Below, one piece after another: positions 55,767 to 64,000 of a DNA stretch of 64,000 bases (its first letter is position 1; the number at the start of each line of letters is the position of its first letter). The notes below the pieces were generated by a model. The model saw nothing but the letters and a program-made list of their open reading frames with translations. It ran no database searches and was not told where the DNA came from. The DNA comes from Tethya wilhelma (lineage: Eukaryota > Porifera > Demospongiae > Tethyida > Tethyidae): positions 366,489-430,488 of the forward strand of contig CAXIPT010000007.1 of NCBI GenBank assembly GCA_964030475.1, written 5' to 3'. The position numbers and the translations under genes are program-made.

Positions 55767-58700
55767 ATGTCTCACTTCAAAGCCATCTATGCAGTGCTTG
55801 GTGTGGCAGCTGCACTAGGCCTTCTCCTAGTCCTGCAATTGCAGCTCCTCTCCTCCCAAGACAGACAGAGCCTGGACCAACACCACCAGCAACAAGTGGA
55901 AGAAGAGCTGCATGGATACCACCATCCTCTGCTGGCTGCTAGCCACCAACATCATGGCTCTGATGAGTTTCGACTGAAGAGACAGGCTGATGAAAGTAGC
56001 ACACAGCTAGCCAGAGGGACTCTCAGCATCGTCCTAATATCAAACAGTACTGTAGCTGGTAGTGCTGGAGAAGAAGGCTGCGATCTAGGTCTTAGAAGCC
56101 GGGATGTGGTAGTTCAGCTTGAGTATAGGGAGTTTCATAACAGCAGTTCCTCTACAGCTTGGAAGGTGCTGGAGTATCTTATCATCGATGGTGTCAATGA
56201 GGCAGTGCCGTTTGAACTCCCATTCAGCTACTCCAGTGATGCAGCTGCCCAGTTCAGACTGAGGCAGCTGGAGCATGGAGGAGGGCGATGTGGCTGCTGG
56301 AGTGTCTGCAAGTTTGAAGTTCTTGTTCAGCAAAATCTGTCAACAAATTTAATCCATACATTTCTTTTAAGGTGCAGTAATTGTACAGGGGAGGCCTGGG
56401 ATGTTTAATTACATTTGCAAATAATTATTTGTTTTGCTATTTGTTTGTTTGTTTGTTTGTTGTTTCTATATACCAATATAGTTCCGCCAGTATGTGGTGT
56501 GTCAAGTTAGCTAATGTACCTTCGGGTGATGTCAACTACCTCGGTCCTTGTCGTCTTGACTCTAGTGATGATAAGCTAAGTTTTTGCGACGGCAGTGCCA
56601 GTGAAGCCAGAGGAGCAGTTTCTGAAGTCATTAATCTTGGAGAGTCAGGGATTTCAATGCTACCTAAGTGTGGAGGACAGACTACTTTGAGTGATCGAAA
56701 ACAAGTCAACTTTGAATGTCCCGAGAACCAGCCTCGCATGTGAGTTGTGTTTCTGTAGCAACAGCTGTGCTACATTGTCACCCAGAGTGTGGTGTGTGGT
56801 GGGAGTAATGGCGGATCCTCTTACACCATGATGTGTGTGGGTGTGTGTTGCTAGGGGCTTCAGGTGTTTATGGCACACACACACATGCACATATTACATA
56901 CACGTCTGTCTATGCACACTTAGTGAAACTTCACAACATCAGTAGTATGTATTCTTGTGTGATGTGTCTATATGCATGCTTTTAGTCTTATGCATCAAAA
57001 TTTAATGATAACAAACCATGGTAAAAGTAAAATTTGCCATTATTATTTTTCTTCCCTGTAGTGATGTGAAGTTCACCGTGGTCAGCCCAACCTGTGCCAA
57101 CCATCCTGATGCCTTTGTGGAGGGCCTGGAGGCCAGCCTGGTTGTGTTTGACAAGCACAACACCAGCCATGGCGAGTGGATCCCTTTTGCCTTTTTTGCT
57201 CCTTCTCTGGAGGACAATGATAATGTCGATCGCATCACGTTTGAAGGATTGGTCATAAATAATCAATCCAATACGACCATTCTTCGAGGCTACATGGTCC
57301 CGTTCCAGGTGATCTCTGGCGGGCAGTCTTCAGAGTACAGTGTCTCTATTTGTGGGGAGCAGTTCTTGCAGAGACGAGGGATTATGTTCAGATGGCTGCA
57401 GACGGCACTTGTACAGAATAACCACAGCAACATTGATGTGTGGAGCTTTGACAAGATCAGTATTGTGTGGACCAATGGCACACACAACCACACACTGGCC
57501 AGCAGTGAAGAGCTGCTCAAGTAAGAGCATGTTATGACGTGTTGATCTTGAAAGATCCAGACAGGCAAACTGAATCAGTGACCACTAAAATAGTGTGAAT
57601 TTTTTGCTTGTTTGTTGATTGGTTTATAATTGTTTATATGTTGTTGTTGTTGTTGTTTGTTTCTCTCTCCCTGTTGTAGCTCCTCTGTTTGGAACCAAGA
57701 CCTTAGGGGGGCCTGTTTTGTGAACAATGCAAGCAACCCCTGTCTGGAGTCAGGCTCTTCCACGTGCCCTTCCTTCTCATCCCCCCGTGCTGCAGCGTTT
57801 GGGATTAAGACACCTCATTTTTCACAAGACGTCAACAGTCATCTGATCTCCACAGCAGAACTCAGTCTCCCTCTCAACCCCCTGCCAGGTCAGACATGGT
57901 GTTCATTGTGTTCGATGCACTATAGTTAGTTTTGTAATGCCAATGGAAAAAAAACTTGAGATATCTAGCTGGGATTAGTCTTTCAAATTTTAGTCAGAAT
58001 TTAATGCTCCTATCACTGAGCTACTAGAAGTCACAGGCATTGGAGCAGAGAATTGTATTATTCATAGCTACCGTATAGCGGGAAATTTTTGTTTTTTCCT
58101 CTTGAATAGAAAGTCGCGGGAAAAATTTTCGTGGATCGTGTCTCAACATTACGTGACGACCACATACCTTACAAATTTCGTGGGAGAAAATTTTTGCGGA
58201 AAGCTACCAAACCACGAAATTTGCAAAAATTTTCCCCCACGAAAATTTCCTGCTATACGGTATGTAGTCGACTTCAAGCCAGATCTCAAGGCCTGTAGCT
58301 ACATGCGGACATGCAGTTATAACTCCAGTGCAGACAGTCATAACTCCAATGTGAACAGTTATTGATGGCATGACCCAGATGTTACAAATACATGATACTC
58401 TATTTACTGGTACCACATACCTTGCTAGATCATGAGTGTCATTCATCGCTGTGTTCTCACATTGTTGCTCCTTTCACACTCTCTTGTCCAGCTGCACCAA
58501 TAATCCAAGACCCGTTGCCCGGAACAAACCATACCCAGCAACAATCAGAAGGTGAATCTATCATCTTTAGCTGTCTTGCCGATGGCTATCCCCTGCCTGA
58601 GATATCCTGGCTCCGGAATGGAATCACGATCGATTTCTCACTCCAAAAACGACTTACCTTGAACTCGAGCATAGAGGAGAGCACTTCTCGTCCTCATGTT

Positions 58701-60855
58701 CCCTACGCTGTACTGAGCATGCTCAGTATAACGGACATACAGCTGTCAGATTCAACAGAGTACAGCTGCCTTGCTAGTTCAAGTGTCGGCGATGATAGAA
58801 AGACGATTGCAGTGTTAGAGGTTATCCCAGGTTAGCTTCCTTTTGCTTTATTCCCAGGCTCCTCCTTCACGAGTATTTTCAAAGATATTTGCAAAGGAGG
58901 AGCCTGGGAACAAGGCTGAACTTCCTTAACACTTAATAACTACATATAAAAGTTCGGGAAAGTTTTAGCATGGATCTGTATACAAAGAGGCTAGGATAAT
59001 AAACTGTATATTGTGCTCTAGGGTGACCCATGAAGTAATCTTTATGTGTTGTTTGCAATTGTGAACATGTATAAAATCATTATATAGTATATTATACACA
59101 GGTGTGAAGGACTTCTGTAATGAGAGTGTGTGTCAGAACGGTGGTACCTGTATGAATGTGAGGAATGGCCGCCTCTGTGAGTGCCCACCAGGATGGGCCG
59201 GAGACTCCTGTGACAAAGGTATCACATGTCACATCACATGACACAATAGATAGGGAGGTTGGTTTTACCATCAGAATATTTGATTTATGATTTTTGCCCA
59301 TTTCAAATGATTTGGTAAAAATTGCCACCATACACTTTTTTTAGCTTCAAAATTTCCCGATATACAATATGCTTTACCTTTAATGAATAATTCATTTGCA
59401 GATGTTACTGACGATTCGGAGATGGAGCCTAAAGTTGTAGCTCCTCCCACTGTGAAAGACCCCCCTAATCTCTTTGCCCCCGTTAATTTAACTTGTCAAG
59501 TGAGTGGAGTGCCACAACCGTCCATCCAGTGGTTCAAAGATGACGTCCAACTGGAGGGAGAGGTACGGCCCGAGTTGACGATCAGAGAAGTACATCTCAG
59601 CGACCGAGGGCGCTACCACTGTGTCACTGTGAATGACCTTGGTAACGACACGTCCAAACCAGTGGTCCTCAATATCAAAGGTTTGACGATCTATTTATAG
59701 CCATGGATGATGTAATTATTGTTGCTATTTATAGGTATTGCACAATACCAAGTGATGCTCAACATCACTGAAGATGAAAGGGTAAAGCACGAAATTTCTT
59801 TTTCAAAAAAACACTTTTTTAAACACGCTTCTTTTGATTTCAGCCTACAGAGCTGATCGAGAAGTTGACCAACTATAAGCTAAGTGGTGACTTCAACGGT
59901 ACATCAGTCATCGACGTGACATTGAAGGGGGATATAGTGGAGGGGTGTGTGTCCCTGCTGGTGACCCTTCTCTCCCGTGAGGAGAGGGAGGCCGGGGGAA
60001 CTGAGCTCAGGAACGAGGTGGAGAGGATTGTTAGAGAGTTTGCTAGGAGTATCGAAAGTAGACAGGTCGTCGTTGATGCTGTGAGAAGATTTGGTATGTA
60101 CTCTAAAGTTTGTAGTGTAATTAGAGTTTGTTTTATTCATAATGTGTGCGCATTTTGGCATGGCTTTTGATCACGCACACTCACACATAATACACACATT
60201 TTATATCGCATTATTGACGATTTTTGAAATTAGCGATTCAATACTACCACGCATATCTCTTGTTGTTTAAAATGTCACTCACGTACACACACACACACGC
60301 ACACACACACACACACACAGACGGCTGCCCTGCTGATAACACTACTGTGCCTGAAGGAATAATTCAGCTCCATTGGCCTGAGACCAACATCGGGGTCATG
60401 GTTTTCCTCCCCTGTCCTTGCGGTAACCTGCTGGAGGACGACTTCCAGAGCACTCTCAATTACAACAGGATGGCCACTCGTACCTGCAGGGGAGACTTTG
60501 TAGTGGGCGGGGAGTGGGAGGAGCATGAAGCGGAGCAGTGTAAATTCAGCGAATCGGCAATGAAGCTGTGTCAACTAACTGAAGTGAGTGTAGTATAATA
60601 GTGTGTTGCTATCTGTGTATTTGAGACTATGAGGGGTCATTGCTGGGGGTTCTATACCATATAGCCGAAATATTGACAGGGATTTTAATTTAATAGTTTA
60701 ATGGTCAAAGTCCAAGTTGACAATTTCAAATCCGCCAATATTTTGGTTGCTGTATATGCATGTAGTATGCGCATGCGCAAATCGTCAAATTTAAATTCAT
60801 CAATTTTTTATTAATAATTATACATTCTGTGGCTATATTATGGTAGCACATTCAA

Positions 60856-60900
<45 letters not shown>

Positions 60901-62737
60901 GATGGTGGGTAATACAGAAGAGGCTGTGACTCAATTGGAGAGCATCACTGCTAATGTGACTGAGATCACAGCATTTGAAGTGGGTCTGGTGTCTCAACTC
61001 CTGGTCTCACTATCAGATGGTGTCATGGATGGACAAAATATCTCAGTGAGTCGATACTGATATTGATTTTGATTTTGATTTTGAATCTGAATTGATTTTG
61101 ATATTGATATTGATCGTTTTCAGGTAGTGACTGAATTCTTCTCTGTGGTTGAAAACATCTTGCAAGTAGATGCAACTCAACTTGCCCAGAGTCAACGAGA
61201 AACTAATGCAACATCAAGGTCAGTTGATCAAAATCAATCTCAGCTCCTATGTTAGCATTAATGTTCATCCAATCACTTCTAGAATCCTGACCGTGGTTGA
61301 CTCGGTGTCAACTTCCATTCCCATTCCTGAGAATGAGACAGAACAGATAATTCCATTCCCATCATTTGCAGTCTCAGTACGAGCTGTCAACCCTGGTAAC
61401 TTTAGCGGACAAACCTTCAGCATTTCTTTAGAAGAAAACAGCAGCCAGATTGGTAACGACTCTCTCAGCTTCACCAGCCGACCTGCCATGACCACTGCCT
61501 CCATCAGACTACCTGAGGAGCTCTTTGCTGACATCAATGCCACGGACAAGAGAGGAGTGAGGATCTCTCACTCTGTCTTCTTGAACGACTCTCTCTTTGT
61601 CCGGGAAGAAGATGGACGTGGCAGTAATGGCAGTTTTAGAGGAGAGGTAGCAAGTATTATCATGGCTGCCACACTCTCTGCTAACTGTACTGTGGAGGAC
61701 CTTGAGAACTATGTGGAGATTAACTTAACCAAGATTCGTGTGAGTTGGTGTGCATGTGTGCACTTACATATTCACAGGCAATATTGTGTAATTATGACAT
61801 TTTCATTGGTCGCTAATGATGAAACTAATCCAAAAGTTGTTGTTTTTTTCCCTGTTTTTTTTTTTTCTGTGTACCATCATCATAGCACTAGGGAAAGTTT
61901 TGCAGTGTTTAACTTTCACGGATGTTTCTAGTCGATCTGACACACATTTTTACATTTTAACTTTTGCAAATGAGTTGTGCAATACCTATATATTCAGTGT
62001 TATACGTTGTGGAGAATTTCGCGGATACTAACTTTTGCTGATGGATCTTGATCTGCAAAAACTGCGAAAGTTAACCCCCACGAAACTTTCCCGCTATGTG
62101 GTATAATTTATGACATCCTATGGTTACATGTTTGATCAGTCCTAAATTGTGTGATCTCTGACGATTACTCTTTGTTGCAGGATCGTCAAGGTGATGACGA
62201 TGCCAATGTAACGTGTGTCTTTTATGACTTGAAAGCCCAGGGTATGTTGTGATAATCCCTCCCTTGTGTTAGCTCTGTACTGTCACATCTTTGATGGTTT
62301 GGATGATTGGATTCTTTCCTTATAGATTGGTCGCCTGAGGGATGTAAGATGGTTGCTAGTGGTGATGGTTTTGTTGTGTGTGGCTGCAATCATTTGACAC
62401 ACTTTGCTTTACTCTTGGTATGAAGGACTCTATACATGTAGTACATGCATGTAACATGTATATGTTTACATACATGTATGTAATATTGACTCCTTTCGCT
62501 GCGTGCAGTGTGTATTACAATATTATTGAGAAAGGGTATAGAGTTTTCCGTGTGTCTTTTTTTGTTAGATTTTCTTTCTTTCTTTGTTTGTGGTTGTTTC
62601 TTTCAGGACCCCAATCCTCAGAATAAGACGCCCATTCCCCTTGTCAAACGTGTCTTCTTTGAAGGTGTCTCCTATCTCGGTTCAGCTATATCAATTCTCT
62701 GTCTCATTATCACCGTGGCAACCTACTTGTCCTCAAA
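55767..62737 (+). CDS. Adhesion-type GPCR with Ig, EGF, HRM-like, GAIN/GPS; truncated after TM1
   Basis: Sixteen phase-consistent exons: 55767-56371, 56482-56739, 57062-57520, 57680-57888, 58492-58830, 59102-59218, 59402-59680, 59735-59781, 59844-60093, 60321-60583, 60902-61045, 61124-61218, 61283-61739, 62181-62241, 62326-62417, 62607-62737; 1268 residues to the break. N-terminal hydrophobic segment (VLGVAAALGLLLVLQLQLL) is a signal peptide or anchor; RLKR at 69-72 is a furin-like site. Exons 1-4 encode a Cys- and N-glycosylation-rich ectodomain I do not recognise. Then an Ig domain (FSCLADGYPLPEISWLRNG), an EGF domain (CQNGGTCMN...CECPPGW), a second Ig, a SEA-like piece, an HRM-like domain (VFLPCPCG, RTCRGDF, GEWEEHEAEQC), GAIN, and GPS (CGCNHLTHFALLL, cleavage expected between Leu and Thr). 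TM1 is GSAISILCLIITVATYLSS. TM2-7 are not in the window. Confidence 0.87.
58005..58030 (-). repeat. tRNA A-box-like fragment
   Basis: Minus strand TAGCTCAGTGATAGGAGCA resembles an A box and the tRNA-like stretch at 37478-37535. No clear B box follows, so probably an old SINE fragment. Confidence 0.25.
58069..58262. mobile_element. MITE, TACCGTATAGC family, copy 2
   Basis: 194 bp, starting TACCGTATAGCGGGAAATTT and ending AAATTTCCTGCTATACGGTA, clearly collinear with 8002-8210. Confidence 0.88.
58845..58917. mobile_element. Short foldback element (GCCTCGTTCCCAGG family)
   Basis: TTCCCAGGCTCCTCCTT and AAGGAGGAGCCTGGGAA separated by about 30 bp, right after the first Ig exon of the GPCR. Confidence 0.85.
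60284..60319. repeat. (CA)n microsatellite at an acceptor
   Basis: CA run forming the acceptor region of the HRM-like exon at 60321. Confidence 0.9.
60657..60846. mobile_element. Diverged MITE-like segment
   Basis: Shares CCGCCAATATTTTGG and the GCGCATGCGCAAA interior with the TATAGCACAAAATTTGGCAG family, and has ACCATATAGC and GGCTATATTATGGT near its ends. Assignment is tentative. Confidence 0.4.
60857..60898. repeat. (CA)n microsatellite at the edge of a direct duplication
   Basis: CA run preceding the GPCR exon at 60902. The duplicated segment (copy 2 from 62815) starts within the CACTCACAG that ends this run. Confidence 0.9.
60891..62076. repeat. 1.19-kb direct repeat, copy 1
   Basis: Repeats at 62815-64000 with a constant offset of 1924 bp and, by eye, only two substitutions (about 61084 and 61854). 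It covers GPCR exons 60902-61045, 61124-61218 and 61283-61739. Confidence 0.93.
61873..62103. mobile_element. MITE, TACCGTATAGC family, divergent copy
   Basis: Ends TACCATCATCATAGCACTAG and ACTTTCCCGCTATGTGGTA with internal AACTTTCACGG and GCGAAAGTTAACCCCCACG in inverted relation. It is related to the other two copies but less well preserved, and it is carried along in the direct duplication. Confidence 0.6.
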
Positions 62738-62814
62738 GTAAGCATATACCCTTGATTGTATTTGCCTCCTAAATTAACACCTTAATTATGTGAGTTTGCT
62801 AATGACCCCCTATA

Positions 62815-64000
62815 CACACTCACAGATGGTGGGTAATACAGAAGAGGCTGTGACTCAATTGGAGAGCATCACTGCTAATGTGACTGAGATCACAGCATTT
62901 GAAGTGGGTCTGGTGTCTCAACTCCTGGTCTCACTATCAGATGGTGTCATGGATGGACAAAATATCTCAGTGAGTCGATACTGATATTGATTTTGATTTT
63001 GATTTTGGATCTGAATTGATTTTGATATTGATATTGATCGTTTTCAGGTAGTGACTGAATTCTTCTCTGTGGTTGAAAACATCTTGCAAGTAGATGCAAC
63101 TCAACTTGCCCAGAGTCAACGAGAAACTAATGCAACATCAAGGTCAGTTGATCAAAATCAATCTCAGCTCCTATGTTAGCATTAATGTTCATCCAATCAC
63201 TTCTAGAATCCTGACCGTGGTTGACTCGGTGTCAACTTCCATTCCCATTCCTGAGAATGAGACAGAACAGATAATTCCATTCCCATCATTTGCAGTCTCA
63301 GTACGAGCTGTCAACCCTGGTAACTTTAGCGGACAAACCTTCAGCATTTCTTTAGAAGAAAACAGCAGCCAGATTGGTAACGACTCTCTCAGCTTCACCA
63401 GCCGACCTGCCATGACCACTGCCTCCATCAGACTACCTGAGGAGCTCTTTGCTGACATCAATGCCACGGACAAGAGAGGAGTGAGGATCTCTCACTCTGT
63501 CTTCTTGAACGACTCTCTCTTTGTCCGGGAAGAAGATGGACGTGGCAGTAATGGCAGTTTTAGAGGAGAGGTAGCAAGTATTATCATGGCTGCCACACTC
63601 TCTGCTAACTGTACTGTGGAGGACCTTGAGAACTATGTGGAGATTAACTTAACCAAGATTCGTGTGAGTTGGTGTGCATGTGTGCACTTACATATTCACA
63701 GGCAATATTGTGTAATTATGACATTTTCATTGGTCGCTAATGATGAAACTAATCCAAAAGTTGTTGTTTTTTTCCCTGTGTTTTTTTTTTCTGTGTACCA
63801 TCATCATAGCACTAGGGAAAGTTTTGCAGTGTTTAACTTTCACGGATGTTTCTAGTCGATCTGACACACATTTTTACATTTTAACTTTTGCAAATGAGTT
63901 GTGCAATACCTATATATTCAGTGTTATACGTTGTGGAGAATTTCGCGGATACTAACTTTTGCTGATGGATCTTGATCTGCAAAAACTGCGAAAGTTAACC
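62815..64000. repeat. 1.19-kb direct repeat, copy 2 (runs off the window)
   Basis: Near-identical to 60891-62076. It starts 78 bp after the donor of the TM1 exon. Confidence 0.93.
62826..63663 (+). CDS. Duplicated GAIN exons of the adhesion GPCR
   Basis: Exons 62826-62969, 63048-63142 and 63207-63663 encode the same protein sequence as 60902-61739 (start MVGNTEEAVTQLE, end YVEINLTKIR). They follow TM1 in the wrong order for one receptor, so they are either the start of a tandem receptor fragment or an assembly duplicate. Confidence 0.8.

Overview
The window is eukaryotic nuclear DNA from an animal. Every gene is split by short GT-AG introns, except one intronless sirtuin. The gene content is animal-type: folliculin, Mediator MED23, FEM1, NIF3L1, SIRT4, an H-NOX (soluble guanylate cyclase-like) protein, a WWE-PARP, ROCO-Death proteins and an adhesion GPCR. 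The divergent ROCO/Death architectures, the large unassigned ectodomain of the GPCR and the abundant microsatellites suggest an early-branching metazoan. A sponge is my best guess, but this is inference and not proven by the sequence.

Layout: (1) 430-5035 minus, folliculin. (2) 5696-12521 plus, an H-NOX/cyclase of 992 residues with a 417-residue terminal exon. (3) 12890-14860 minus, a 381-residue coiled-coil protein, head to head with (4) SIRT4 at 15016-15951 plus. (5) 16316-24146 plus, a 15-exon Kelch-ankyrin-Roc-COR-Death gene, followed by (6) a second Death-domain 3' cassette at 25630-26224. (7) 27803-29495 minus, a FEM1-family protein, head to head with (8) NIF3L1 at 29571-33921 plus, whose first intron holds a large terminal-inverted-repeat element. 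(9) MED23 at 33933-53853 plus, starting 11 nt after the NIF3L1 stop. Its intron 8 holds (10) a partial second ROCO-Death gene (38085-41623 plus) and (11) a WWE-PARP (42994-44880 minus). (12) 55767-62737 plus, an adhesion GPCR cut off after TM1, followed by an almost exact repeat of three of its exons running to the window edge.

The assembly is imperfect, and this affects interpretation. Single Ns sit at microsatellite edges, two N runs (35956-35990, 51037-51066) lie inside repeats, an Illumina adapter remnant is at 25485-25506, a block of MED23 exons is inverted (48692-49032), and NIF3L1 carries single-base frameshifts. Several striking structures (nested genes, inverted exons, the tandem GPCR tail) therefore need checking against reads before being taken as biology.

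The two most interesting proteins are the Kelch-ANK-Roc-COR-Death protein, which looks like death-associated protein kinase with a six-bladed propeller in place of the kinase, and the H-NOX cyclase, whose guanine-selecting cysteine is an aspartate as in adenylate cyclases. The non-coding space holds several families of small inverted-repeat transposons, one with perfect 9-bp target duplications.
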